Shown here: positions 37,201-43,676 of the stretch, piece after piece | Layout of the letters: each line of letters opens with the position of its first letter | Numbering within the stretch: the stretch's first letter is position 1 | Assembly: GCA_964428835.1 (NCBI GenBank) | Contig: CAYRZQ010000021.1 | Location: 1-64,000, forward strand | DNA length: 64,000 nucleotides | Direction: 5' to 3' | Source of the DNA: JAIXWP01 sp964428835 | GTDB lineage: Bacteria > Bacteroidota > Bacteroidia > Flavobacteriales_D > Sanyastnellaceae | The notes under the pieces: generated by a model | What the model was told of the DNA's origin: nothing | Database searches by the model: none | Seen by the model: the letters and a program-made list of their open reading frames with translations, nothing else | Made by a program: the position numbers and the translations under genes

Positions 37201-40200
37201 GAAAACTTAGTTGTTTCACTTTCAGCTGTGACAACAGAACTAGAGTGTGGATCAGTAATGGTTCGTACATGGTCTGTGACAGATGATTGCGGTAATACTA
37301 CTACTGCTACTCAGACAATCAACATCGTTGATACTACAGCTCCTTCAATCGAGTCAACCCCAGCTAATGGTTTGACATTTGAATGTAGCGATGAGATACC
37401 ATTGGTTGATCCAACATTCGGTGATGTTTGTGACGATGAACTCGAAGTTGAGTTTACCGAGGAAATTACCAATGTTTCACCATGTGGATATACAATCGTA
37501 CGCAGATGGACAGCTACTGATGACTGTGACAACGAAACAGTTGTAACACAAAGCATCAATGTTGTTGATACTACAGCCCCAGAATTTGAAAACGTTCCAG
37601 CAAATGCTACTGTGCTTTGCGATGCTATTCCAGCACCTGTAGCTCCAATAGCTGAAGACAACTGTTCTGGTGTAGATATCACTTATAATGAAGTAACTTC
37701 TGCTGGTTGTCCTTACACTATCACTCGTACATGGACTGCAACTGATGAGTGCGGTAACGCGGCATCAGTATCTCAAATCCTTACTGTGATTGATACTGAA
37801 AATCCAGTATTAGTTGGTGTTCCAGAAAATGCTACTATTGAGTGTGATGAAATTATCGTTACTCCAGTAGTTACTGCTACAGACAATTGCACCGAAGAAT
37901 TGAATGTTCAATTGGATGAGCAGCAAATTGGTCTTGATTGCGGTTATGCTATCGTTCGCACATGGTATGTAACTGACAACTGTGGAAACATGGCAACTGC
38001 TTCTCAAACGTTGACTGTAATTGATACTACTGCGCCTGAGCTTTCTGGTGAAGATGCAGTATCAACACTTGAGTGCAACGTAATGCCAAGCATTATTGCT
38101 CCAACAGCGTCTGACAACTGTGATGAGGATGTAACTATCATCCCAAGCTTCGTTGAAATTCCTGGTGATTGTGAAAACAGCTACACACAAGTATTTACTT
38201 GGACAGCAATTGATGATTGCGGTAATACTAGCGTTCGCACTTACACATTCAATTTTGTTGATACAACACCTCCATCATTTGACCAGCTTGTAGCGAATCA
38301 AACAGTAGAGTGCGACGTAGTTCCTGCGCCACTTAACTTGACAGCTACAGACAACTGTGATGAAAACGTGGAAGTGACAGTATCTGAGTCACAAACTGAA
38401 GGTTGTAATTATGTGATTACTCGCATTTACACTGCGGTGGACAACTGTGGTAACGAAACATCAGTTACTGAGACAATCAACGTAATTGATACAACTGCTC
38501 CAACACTTGAAAACGTTCCAGCTAATCAAACATTGGAATGTACACAGCCAGTTCCTGCAGCATTTGTAACTGCTTCTGACAACTGTGATGAAAATCCAAG
38601 TGTACAAGTTTCAAGTGTGACTAATGAATTTGAGTGTGGATTTGAAGTGGTGAGAACTTGGACAGCAACTGACAATTGTGGTAACGTAGCTACCGCTACT
38701 CAAACCATCACATTTGTTGATACAACTAATCCATTCATCAATTCACAGCCTGAAAACATCACTGTGGAGTGCGACGAAGACGTACCATTCAGCGAGCCTA
38801 GCTTCGGTGATGCTTGTGACGAAGTTTTGGATATCGAATTCAATGAATTTGAATCTAATGTAAATAACTGTGGCTTCGTTCTTAATCGTGTATGGACTGC
38901 AACAGACAACTGTGGAAACAGCACTGAGGTAGTACAGCAAATCACTATCACTGACACTACTGCTCCAGTAATCGTTGGTCAGATCGAAGTTGTAGGATTC
39001 TGCGATCAGTCTTACCAAGCTTTGGTAACAGTATCAGACAATTGCGATGAAGCTCCAAGCTTGACTTGGGAAGACTTGCTCGTAAGCGGTGGTTGTGAGG
39101 GACGTATCCTTCGTACCTATACAGCTTCTGATATCTGCGGAAATACTTCTACATTCCTTCAGATCATTACTCTAGCTGATGGTGAATCACCAGAAGTGGT
39201 TGAGGCTCCTGAAAATGTGAACATTGAGTGTACAGACGATGTACCTGCTGCTCCAGTAGTAGAATTCACTGACAACTGTGATGATGATATTGAAGTTAGC
39301 TTCAATGAGTTGACAATCCCAGCTGATTGTGGATTTACTATCGTACGCACTTGGACTGCAACAGATAATTGTGAGAATCAAACTTTCGTTCAGCAATTGA
39401 TTAATGTTGCTGACGTAACTAACCCACAATTGTTCAATATCCCAGCTAGCGTGACTATTGAGTGTGGTACTGCAATACCTGCTGTTCCATCAACCATCTT
39501 CGCTACTGATAATTGCACAGAGATCTTGGACATCGTTCTCGAAGAAAGTCAAAATGACTTGGCTTGCGGTTATGAAATCGTTCGCACATGGAGAGTTTAT
39601 GATGACTGCGGAAACGGTGCTATGGCAACACAGGTAATTACTGTTGTTGATACTCAAGCTCCTGTAATTAATGGTGAAGTATCTGATGTAACTGTAAGCT
39701 GTGAGAATATCCCTGCTGCAGCGGTATTCACTGCATTCGATGTATGTGATGGTTCAATCAACGTTGTGTTCAACGAAGTAACAGGCGAAGGATGTCCTTA
39801 CTCTATTACTAGAACATGGACTGCAACCGATGCTTGTGGCAATAGCACACAATTGGTACAAGTAATATCTGTAATTGACGAAGTGAATCCTTCATTCAAT
39901 CCATTCCCAGTTTGGATTTCAGTTTCTTGTGATGAGGTAGAAAACTACACTATCACAGCTTCTGACAACTGTGATACAGATGTTGAAGTTACTGTGATCG
40001 AGGAATTAGTATTCTCAGGTGGTTGCTTCGGTAACTTACAGCGTACCTACAAGGCTACAGACAACTGTGGAAACTTTGTAACTGCTATTCAGATTATCCA
40101 GATTGTAGATAATGTGGACCCAGTGATTGAAAATGTTCCAGCAGAAGAGACAATTGTTTGTGAGTCAGCTATACCTGCTGTTCCAACAGATGTGTTTGCA

Positions 40201-40623
40201 ACAGACAACTGTACTGCAGATGTAGAAATCTTCTTCACAGAAACACAAACTAATGATTTCTGCCCATACGATATCATCCGTACTTGGACAGCTATCGACT
40301 TCTGTGGTAATGAGACAGTGGCAACACAAATCATCCACGTTACTGTTGAGGTTGAGCCTGTAGTGATGATGCAATCTTATCCAAACCCTGCTTCTGAGCA
40401 ATTCACATTTGAGTTTAGCACTCCAGAAGAGGCACAAGTTATCGGCGGCGTTTATGATGTAACTGGCCGCGAAGTGATCAGCCTCATGAATGGTACTGCA
40501 GATGCTGGAAGATTGTACAAGTTCCCAGTAGATACTCAGCGTTTGAATACTGGTACTTACACTATCAGAATGATTGTTGATGGTGAAGTGATGACGAACA
40601 GAATGATCATTACCGGTAGATAA
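28246..40623 (+). CDS. Giant T9SS surface protein: Cys-rich Ig-like repeats with nested modules
   Basis: 4125 residues. Order: signal peptide (to about 37); three ~100-residue repeats (about 49-149, 308-405 and 407-508), each opening with C-x-N-x-TNGG-(T/S)-IG and ending RRCSRR..GC..W(D)..SN..TIT; a ~155-residue unique region between the first and second; two tandem copies of a ~165-residue module (RIFWIPNYG...GHGDLNGTYEC); then about 36 Ig-like repeats of ~80 residues (consensus D-T-T-A-P...VPANxTVEC...DNC...C.Y.I.RTWTATDDCGN..T.TQ.ITV), the first two of which contain divergent copies of the module; finally a T9SS type A domain (about 4040-4125, QSYPNPASEQFTFEF). Most Ig repeats have four Cys. 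Probably a long adhesin or surface fibre; ligand unknown. The Ig repeats resemble HYR-type repeats. Confidence 0.9.
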   Translation: MSNFYFSKGSSAVTKFFVFSSIVILALFSGVDQFVSAGTGEETFSESTCNNVTNGGTIGNSQSGCAPFNPGAISNVTSPSGGSGTIEYMWLYKNSSTGNNFWQVSGASSATYDPPSLTETTTYLRCSRRAGCSNWDGESNEITITVTNCNPTLPEALNCTGQWQWQPTLSLNGCDINAQVRFVDGGTFAINLPAELANNSVSISNVRTSSFDGYCSRATVSQPNEQWKIVFFKNGSVVGQTGYTTDIADNVIQNTRFDNFGPFTFPNGIDQIKLVHFEDPTFGNGSASTPNSVVPSGVCFTYTTTPICNNTTNGGSIGSNQTGCSPFDPANIVNMAWPTGGSGNIQYMWIYRAASTNNVWTEVPGANAASYNPGPLTETTMFRRCSRREGCSAWDAESNIVTITVNNCCSNITNGGTIGYDQAGCAPYDPAPFVSITAPSGGSGTIQYVWIYKNASTNWQFQELPNSAGSTYDSGALTETTVFRRCSRRSGCTSWDGESNDITITINGNCTAEEVCELTGYDSPNGRIFWIPNYGTDFRSSPSNPLQIAKFSNGTAHIYGTIERISNANQKFVVSLWFEQRSTYAQWIAMGLQAHSPNLGDESTWTYYKWSTSLPNTLVGQGSLAGTTLYLSNQDPSYGLQLGNGANALNTNANGISNWFSYTGTTSGHGDLNGTYECAEPEICDLRGYESPNGRIFWIPNYGVDFRSSASNPMKIAKYPNGTARIYGTIERISNPNQKFEVSLWFEQKSTYAQWIAMGLQAHSPELGDETTWTYYKWSTTLSNTLIGQGALAGTTLYLTNQNPAYGLQLGDGANSLNTNANGISNWFSYTGTTSGHGDLNGTYVCVEPCAETCEVDNTPPTPNNLTPSITLNCGQQYPNVTFSDNCSDVSVSYDEYDALKICELAFGPTYTNSNIWFHGTPAPYNKYHRWADGRVVLFEDGTAKWIGRAVNISDPNSGWIVEIFFEELVDWNTWSANGGYNPGDSQRFNRLYAEVDFDRPYTIHGYGAFLGSNIVLNAAGNPYGNVHFMDIGPRDHYGSYGAGFWISYSGTMGGLPVNGANDNMQHIDSYNSLVNCEVNPNCLAFDVREWTVSDNCENKNIYWQVVKVIDSGAPVITNVPANVTVECQSEIPASATPTVSDACDTDVQLVFSETLVGVESDTTVCHIADANAGHTLWLSGAVRNALGLSNSNFVTVGSGQFEKFSDGTIKFSGLVKSAQDPNKRFQYVAHYRFKRSFEEWTSIPNPNSPTGFRQEKLDAGTTITLGDEYLDWEYYELDPTKPNTLTGVDGLNGINLTFSHAPADYKYGAQLGENASLQSYGLGFSAWITVSGDINGVHLSSPGDWNFSINNCEGQDDFECDDQYQIVRTWTAMDDCGNTATAQQTITVLGDTEDPTFDNLPNNTTVPCDVLPFPEDLNVTASDNCDPSVIVTITYEDQGEGCDRQRIFTFRAEDDCANVTTATRVYSTHDDVPPSFTMVPDNGTALCGELPSPNNLMVAATDNCDGNVTITFSVNDQGLECNQVRTITWTATDDCGNQATVTRTYSATDNIDPEFVNIPEDMEMECGQIAPNVEVLATDNCDDDVFVDMESEVIPQDCGFLFVRTWTAIDDCGNTITDSQTITFVDTTNPEVDYAPENITVECSSIVPFQEPVFSDICDEDLDIEFTENEEPFGCNSKIIRRWIATDDCGNEAEVVQIITLIDTTDPIILNVPSNVTVTCETVPAVPTNVIADDICDENVPVTFSESTTDLACGYQITRTWTAIDDCQNVATATQVITVLDNIAPTLQNIPADVIVSCNTIPNVPTNITATDNCSELGQIEFSEQIVNDPTGAVCAYSIVRTWTVEDECGNVASRTQTIQVIDNTPPTILNFPANTSAECSQIPAAPQIFASDNCSDALIPAVLTEMMNPVSACTYQLVRTWTATDICGNSSTATQTITVTDTTAPTFDNAPANTTVSCGADLEVPVVTASDACDENVTVEFFEMQIGAGCQYVLNRVWVATDDCGNNTVHTQMVTVIDNVAPFIVEAPSTSITIGCEDAEPTAAPVFGDACDENVSVTSTTTITNVTTCSYDKVKVWTAIDDCGNVASFTRTITVIDNTNPSLVGVPANTTVNCANIPAAPQVTATDVCSSASVTMNEVIGTGCPYTITRTWTATDLCGNSVSASQVITVVDTDAPEFDFVPANITVECSNIPAGNINQVVVSDACSDDVTVTVNDVTTSGFCTYFIFRTWTATDACGNSAQATQMLTVTDTTNPTLIGVPANVDAQCGDIPAVPTVTADDNCTPIEELEVLFSENEVTLDCGYQIIRTWSVSDYCGNIATATQVITINDTEGPIASNVPGPVSIECGSALPTSAPTFDDECSEFEVSVNDVEVPFGCSYNVIRTWTAVDACGNETSVSQTISVIDTTSPYFTSTAPNTTVECGSVPAPAVLTAGDSCSEADVVYNGQTQINDADGCGFILIRSWTAEDACGNQAVFTQTITVIDTTAPVLVNVPANITVECDAVPAPAQVTADDICFDGLMPVALSVDTVAIDNCSFQIIRTWSAEDNCGNDVSASQVITVVDTTAPEFDSLPENLEVECDEIPAAAVLTATDNCDENVTVTVSEQGGEGCEYTIVRTYTATDDCGNVATHVQTIIVRDTEAPVLSGVPANTTLECNSQLPVAFVSASDNCDEVVPVSFSMITNFFECGYEVVRTWTATDDCGNTTSRSQTITFEDTTDPFILTAPEALIEIECGTPVPTQAPTFGDVCDDELQIVAISGIANVTDCSETIERVWTAIDDCGNAVSFTQTIVITDTTAPEFTFVPEAITVECSEIPAPGTPEATDVCSDVTITLEETIVPVNDCIYELVRTWTATDVCGNASEAIQVITVEDTTEPTLVGVPANVMQAACDNIPAVAVVTATDLCDEAPVVTFSQSEAGSCPTVITRTWVAVDACGNETSASQLIYVYDNEAPELIGVPANTTIECSEEVENVIVTADDNCSENLVVSLSAVTTELECGSVMVRTWSVTDDCGNTTTATQTINIVDTTAPSIESTPANGLTFECSDEIPLVDPTFGDVCDDELEVEFTEEITNVSPCGYTIVRRWTATDDCDNETVVTQSINVVDTTAPEFENVPANATVLCDAIPAPVAPIAEDNCSGVDITYNEVTSAGCPYTITRTWTATDECGNAASVSQILTVIDTENPVLVGVPENATIECDEIIVTPVVTATDNCTEELNVQLDEQQIGLDCGYAIVRTWYVTDNCGNMATASQTLTVIDTTAPELSGEDAVSTLECNVMPSIIAPTASDNCDEDVTIIPSFVEIPGDCENSYTQVFTWTAIDDCGNTSVRTYTFNFVDTTPPSFDQLVANQTVECDVVPAPLNLTATDNCDENVEVTVSESQTEGCNYVITRIYTAVDNCGNETSVTETINVIDTTAPTLENVPANQTLECTQPVPAAFVTASDNCDENPSVQVSSVTNEFECGFEVVRTWTATDNCGNVATATQTITFVDTTNPFINSQPENITVECDEDVPFSEPSFGDACDEVLDIEFNEFESNVNNCGFVLNRVWTATDNCGNSTEVVQQITITDTTAPVIVGQIEVVGFCDQSYQALVTVSDNCDEAPSLTWEDLLVSGGCEGRILRTYTASDICGNTSTFLQIITLADGESPEVVEAPENVNIECTDDVPAAPVVEFTDNCDDDIEVSFNELTIPADCGFTIVRTWTATDNCENQTFVQQLINVADVTNPQLFNIPASVTIECGTAIPAVPSTIFATDNCTEILDIVLEESQNDLACGYEIVRTWRVYDDCGNGAMATQVITVVDTQAPVINGEVSDVTVSCENIPAAAVFTAFDVCDGSINVVFNEVTGEGCPYSITRTWTATDACGNSTQLVQVISVIDEVNPSFNPFPVWISVSCDEVENYTITASDNCDTDVEVTVIEELVFSGGCFGNLQRTYKATDNCGNFVTAIQIIQIVDNVDPVIENVPAEETIVCESAIPAVPTDVFATDNCTADVEIFFTETQTNDFCPYDIIRTWTAIDFCGNETVATQIIHVTVEVEPVVMMQSYPNPASEQFTFEFSTPEEAQVIGGVYDVTGREVISLMNGTADAGRLYKFPVDTQRLNTGTYTIRMIVDGEVMTNRMIITGR
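29791..30783 (+). repeat. Two tandem copies of a ~165-residue module within the giant gene
   Basis: Codons 29791-30280 and 30295-30783 encode two closely similar domains. Shared landmarks are PNGRIFWIPNYG, IYGTIERISN, NQKF, STYAQWIAMGLQAHSP, YYKWST, GTTLYL, YGLQLG and SNWFSYTGTTSGHGDLNG. The similarity is visible at DNA level too, indicating a fairly recent duplication. Confidence 0.9.
30814..40365 (+). repeat. ~36-unit Ig-like repeat array (coding), with two nested insertions
   Basis: Unit length is mostly about 240-260 bp. I count 36 unit starts by the D-x-x-x-P signature. The first unit is interrupted at about 30946-31494 and the second at about 31741-32306 by sequences related to the free-standing modules (IWFHGTP...GTAKWIGRAVNIS...GFWISYSGTM and GTIKFSGLVKSAQDPNKRF...GAQLGENA...GFSAWITVSG). 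After each insertion the Ig unit resumes with its second half (REWTVSDNCEN and IVRTWTAMDDCGN). Confidence 0.88.
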
Positions 40624-40641
40624 TTTTCAAAAAAGATAAAT

Positions 40642-40677
40642 AAAAAGCCCCCTCGCCACAAGGCGGGGGGGCTTTTT
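40642..40677 (+). terminator. Rho-independent terminator after the giant gene
   Basis: A 16-bp stem, AAAAAGCCCCCTCGCC and GGCGGGGGGGCTTTTT, with one T-G wobble and an ACAA loop, ending in a T-run. It begins 19 bp after the stop codon. It is nearly symmetrical and could stop transcription from either side. Confidence 0.95.
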
Positions 40678-40690
40678 GCTTTAAATCCCT

Positions 40691-40698
40691 TAATTTTG
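40691..40698 (+). promoter_or_regulatory. TAnnTTTG -7 element for the pRiA4b ORF-3-like gene
   Basis: TAATTTTG, a consensus match lying 18 nt before the ATG at 40717 and just after the terminator of the giant gene. Confidence 0.6.
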
Positions 40699-40716
40699 TC
40701 ACCCCAAAAAGAGAAA

Positions 40717-41313
40717 ATGGCAAAAAAACTCACCAACGTTAACATTTATAAGTTCCGAGTAATCATCGATACAGAGGAAGACGTTTTCCGTGATATCGAA
40801 ATTGAGACGGACGCTACATTTGAGAGTTTTCACACGGCAATCCTAGATGCGTTCGACTTCGAGGCAGGTGAAATGGCTAGCTTTTATATGAGTGACGACA
40901 CATGGAGTAAAGGCTTGGAAATTCCATTGATGGATATGGGTGGCGAAAAAGGCAAGAAGAATTTAAGCATGTCTGTAACCAAGCTTAATGAAATGATCAC
41001 TCAGCCGAGCGAGAAGATTCTTTACGTTTATGATTTTCTGAGAATGTGGATCTTCTATGTCGAGTTGGTTGAAATAAAGAAAGATCTACCAAGCACGATT
41101 TATCCCCGCGTGGCGATGGTTTATGGCGATGCCCCAGCCCAAGATAGCAAGGAGATGGACCTTTTCGGAGCTGAGTTTGACCAAGATGAGTTTAACGAGT
41201 TTCATGGAAATAGCTCAGAGGGTGATGACGATGAAGAGGATATGTTTGGTGAGGGCGGCGAATTTTTCGATGAGAATGATTTCGATGGCTCATACAAAAC
41301 AGACGACTACTGA
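40717..41313 (+). CDS. pRiA4b ORF-3-like (IS1096 passenger TnpR-type) protein
   Basis: 198 residues from MAKKLTNVNIYKFRVII. The body (about 1-130) shows the pRiA4b ORF-3 pattern: an opening beta strand IYKFRVIIDTEEDVFRDIEI, then TFESFHTAILDAFDFEAGEMASFYMSDDTW, and later ILYVYDFLRMWIFYVELV. The last ~55 residues are very acidic (EGDDDEEDMFGEGGEFFDEND). The family name comes from plasmid and IS contexts, but chromosomal copies are widespread in Bacteroidota and no mobile element is visible here. Function unknown. I start at the ATG after the TAATTTTG box. Confidence 0.85.
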   Translation: MAKKLTNVNIYKFRVIIDTEEDVFRDIEIETDATFESFHTAILDAFDFEAGEMASFYMSDDTWSKGLEIPLMDMGGEKGKKNLSMSVTKLNEMITQPSEKILYVYDFLRMWIFYVELVEIKKDLPSTIYPRVAMVYGDAPAQDSKEMDLFGAEFDQDEFNEFHGNSSEGDDDEEDMFGEGGEFFDENDFDGSYKTDDY

Positions 41314-41377
41314 TAGAGTCGCGATTATTCCAATTATTTAGCTTTCTACAACTATAATTAGTCTGCATCTTTACATT

Positions 41378-41872
41378 ATGAAGAAGATTTTATTTGTGTT
41401 TGTATTTGCGCTTTTCGCGCTCGCAGCGTGCAAGGAAAAGGAGCGCAAAGTGACAGCAGACTTGATTAATTTTCCTGAAAGTGCAAATGGAACAATCGAA
41501 CAAGATTTGCCAGAAATTACATTCGATTCTATTGAGTACAATTTCGGCACAATCGCCATTGGAGAGAAAGTGGTTCATAAGTACAACTTCAAGAATACGG
41601 GAAGCGCGCCTTTGTTGATTGGCGATGTAAAGCCGTCTTGCGGTTGCACCACATTAAAAGATTGGCCAAAGGATCCGATAATGCCAGGGGAGAGCGGAAC
41701 AATAGGAGTGGAGTTTAATTCAGAAGGTTATCCGGGAGCTATAACGAAGACAATATTGGTACACACCAATGGACTTCCGAAGGATGTTTACCTAAAATTG
41801 GTGGGTAAGGTAGAAGGGATTGATTCCAAAAAAGAAGTGAAATCACCGATAGAAATGGAGCGAACCCGCTAA
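41378..41872 (+). CDS. DUF1573 lipoprotein
   Basis: 164 residues with a lipoprotein signal (FALFALAAC, Cys18) and a DUF1573 Ig-like domain (about 55-145). The domain carries EITFDSIEYNFGTIAIGEKVVHKYNFKNTG (split over two strands) and the hallmark KPSCGCTT. Family function is not established. It lies 49 bp before yajC, a frequent arrangement in Bacteroidota, though yajC here also has its own promoter element. Confidence 0.93.
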   Translation: MKKILFVFVFALFALAACKEKERKVTADLINFPESANGTIEQDLPEITFDSIEYNFGTIAIGEKVVHKYNFKNTGSAPLLIGDVKPSCGCTTLKDWPKDPIMPGESGTIGVEFNSEGYPGAITKTILVHTNGLPKDVYLKLVGKVEGIDSKKEVKSPIEMERTR

Positions 41873-41890
41873 TCGAGGCGTTCAAAGGCC

Positions 41891-41898
41891 TATGTTTG
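41891..41898 (+). promoter_or_regulatory. TAnnTTTG -7 element for yajC
   Basis: TATGTTTG, a consensus match, placed 23 nt before the yajC ATG. Confidence 0.6.
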
Positions 41899-41921
41899 CA
41901 CCGCAAATTTTTTAAAGACAA

Positions 41922-42224
41922 ATGAATACAATTATTTTACAAGCTCAGGGCGGCGGCATTGGTCCACTTTTGCTCATGGGTGGTATGTTTATCATCATGT
42001 ATTTCTTCATGATTCGTCCGCAAATGAAGAAAATGAAAGAAGCTAAGAAGTTTCAGGAGAATGTTCAGGTTGGCGATAAAATCGTAACCGTTGGCGGAAT
42101 CCACGGGAAGATTGTGGAGATTGGCGAGAAGGATGTCGTTATTTCTCTAGATCAAGGCAGAATGCGCATTGAGAAGGCTGCATTAAGCCCCGACAGGACC
42201 GTTTCAGAAGGCGCTCAGAAGTAA
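41922..42224 (+). CDS. yajC: Preprotein translocase subunit YajC
   Basis: 100-residue single-pass inner-membrane protein associated with SecDF. An N-terminal helix (GPLLLMGGMFIIMYFFMIRPQ) is followed by the conserved cytoplasmic part KKMKEAKKFQENVQVGDKIV and TVGGIHGKIVEIGEKDVVI. Length and motif order match the family fully. The secD and secF genes are not in the window. Confidence 0.96.
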   Translation: MNTIILQAQGGGIGPLLLMGGMFIIMYFFMIRPQMKKMKEAKKFQENVQVGDKIVTVGGIHGKIVEIGEKDVVISLDQGRMRIEKAALSPDRTVSEGAQK

Positions 42225-42311
42225 GTTGACGCCTCTCATAGGCTCCGATGATGCTCGTCATCTTTAGTGTCTGTGTTTCTTTGGACGTTTGTGATATAAA
42301 ATCATAAAACC

Positions 42312-42701
42312 ATGGCAACACAGACACTTTATCACATTTCTCACGTAAGCAACGAACATAGCGATTGGATGCGTGCTTGTGAGTTCTATATTCAAGAGAT
42401 TCAAATTCTTGAAAATCGCCTTTCAGAGGTATCCCAGCGCTACACCAGAGATGATGTGAAAGCGGATGTGGAGCATTATCAAAATCAATTTATCATTCAA
42501 CGTGGGAATTTCGAGGATTTGATCAAGGATATCAAAACGCACGAAATTCACATGGGTAATGATGCTGAAAAGAAAGCACTTCATTTATCCAACACTACCC
42601 TCGCCGAGCATGATGTAATGCGCGAGCGCTTCCAGCACATGGAAAAATTCATCAACAACTTACGTCACGATTATAATAAGTTTCTTTCGAGGTACATGTA
42701 A
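42312..42701 (+). CDS. Coiled-coil protein, unknown function
   Basis: 129 residues, no signal peptide, no Cys beyond position 24. The sequence is almost wholly helical and rich in charged residues, with long amphipathic stretches (FYIQEIQILENRLSEVSQRY, FEDLIKDIKTHEIHMG and RERFQHMEKFINNLRHDYNK) that suggest a cytoplasmic coiled-coil or helical bundle. I do not recognise a family. A GA-rich tandem repeat begins directly after its stop codon. Confidence 0.75.
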   Translation: MATQTLYHISHVSNEHSDWMRACEFYIQEIQILENRLSEVSQRYTRDDVKADVEHYQNQFIIQRGNFEDLIKDIKTHEIHMGNDAEKKALHLSNTTLAEHDVMRERFQHMEKFINNLRHDYNKFLSRYM

Positions 42702-42770
42702 AGGGAGAAGGAGTAGGAGAAGGAGTAGGAGAAGGAGTAGGAATAGGGGATAGGAAATAGGGGATAGGGA
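42702..42770. repeat. GA-rich short tandem repeats directly after a stop codon
   Basis: Three exact copies of the 12-mer GAGAAGGAGTAG (42705-42740), then degenerate GATAGG(G/A)AATAGGG units to 42770. The array starts at the first base after the TAA of the coiled-coil gene. Related GATAGGAAATAGG units occur again near 56970-56994. Confidence 0.9.
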
Positions 42771-42807
42771 ATCTCAAATTCCAACCTCTAGTCTTTACCT
42801 TCGCGGG

Positions 42808-43401
42808 ATGATGGCAAAAGAAAAAAATATCCTCATCATCAACGGTTCTCTTAGAGGGGAAAATGGAGATGGGTATCGGTTGGCGATGAAGGCGCTGGAG
42901 TATGCAAAGAAGCATGAAGGGATTGAAGTGTCGATATACTCACTCACGGCGCCGAAGAGCACAACGAAAGAATTGTACGAACTCTTGGAAAGCGCGGATG
43001 GATTCGTAGTGATATCAGGCACGTATTGGAATAATATCAGTTCGCTCCTTCAGCGTTTTGCAGAAGTTTGTACCGCGTTTGAAAATTCGCCCGCGTTTTT
43101 TGGAAAACCTGTCGCCGCGCTCGTCACGATGGATTCGGTGGGTGGGGTAGAGGTGGCGAATAAAATTCATCACATCTTTCAAGGTCTTGGCTGTTGGTCG
43201 CCACCTTGCAGCTCCGTTGTTATTTCCCGAATCGGCGAAAAAGCCGTACAAGATTCTATCGCCAATAATTCTGACGAAAACGACGACGTCTGGCGCATCG
43301 AAGACATCGAAATCACCATTCAAAATCTCATCACCGCCACCACTTTCCCCCGCACAGAGTGGAAGTGTTGGGCGTTTAAGATACTAGATATTAGCGACTA
43401 G
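42808..43401 (+). CDS. NADPH-dependent FMN reductase-family flavoprotein
   Basis: 197 residues with a flavodoxin-like fold. The phosphate-binding start is ILIINGSLRGENGDGYRLAM (about 7-26), the ribityl-binding region is DGFVVISGTYWNNISSLLQRF (split), and the third loop is ALVTMDSVGGVEVANKIHHIF. Likely an NAD(P)H:quinone or FMN oxidoreductase in the cytoplasm; substrate unknown. Two Met codons stand in tandem at the start, so 42811 is equally possible. The TAG stop is part of the GCGACTAGCGAC tandem-repeat sequence that follows. Confidence 0.85.
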   Translation: MMAKEKNILIINGSLRGENGDGYRLAMKALEYAKKHEGIEVSIYSLTAPKSTTKELYELLESADGFVVISGTYWNNISSLLQRFAEVCTAFENSPAFFGKPVAALVTMDSVGGVEVANKIHHIFQGLGCWSPPCSSVVISRIGEKAVQDSIANNSDENDDVWRIEDIEITIQNLITATTFPRTEWKCWAFKILDISD

Positions 43402-43471
43402 CGACGGAGCGACGGAGTTACTGAGGGACAGAGTTACTGAGGGACAGAGTTACTGTGGGACGGAGGGACTT
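43393..43471. repeat. Short tandem repeats spanning a stop codon
   Basis: GCGACTAGCGACGGAGCGACGGAG followed by three copies of a 16-mer (GAGTTACTGAGGGACA, the third diverged; 43415-43462) and GGAGGGAC. The stop TAG of the flavoprotein gene (43399-43401) sits inside it. The 8-bp sub-unit (R)GCGACGGA recurs in opposite orientation at 44932-45013. Confidence 0.88.
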
Positions 43472-43676
43472 CCTCTTATTCCTATTAAAATTGCTTATTC
43501 GGTATCTGCTGTGATGAGTAATTTAATTTCAATGTTTCAGTGCAAAAATTCCTTATTAACTTTGATAAATACCTGCCGAGATCGGAATGGGTCAAGTGCA
43601 AATTTCGAAAAAAAAGTAGGGATTATAAAGTTAGATTTTTAAATATGAAAAACAATTATAATAAACTACTTTCATT
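43472..43676. other. Non-coding region with possible 11-residue leader ORF
   Basis: AT-rich, with no clear consensus promoter. An ATG at 43645 opens an 11-codon frame (MKNNYNKLLSF) whose TGA at 43678-43680 overlaps the TTG start of the next gene. It is either a short leader peptide coupled to the gene or the true N-terminus separated by a frameshift. Confidence 0.4.

Noticed and set aside
40717..41313. Mobile element, because the protein family is often named IS1096 passenger TnpR
   Set aside because: No transposase, terminal inverted repeats or target duplication; the gene sits among conserved chromosomal genes with its own promoter element.
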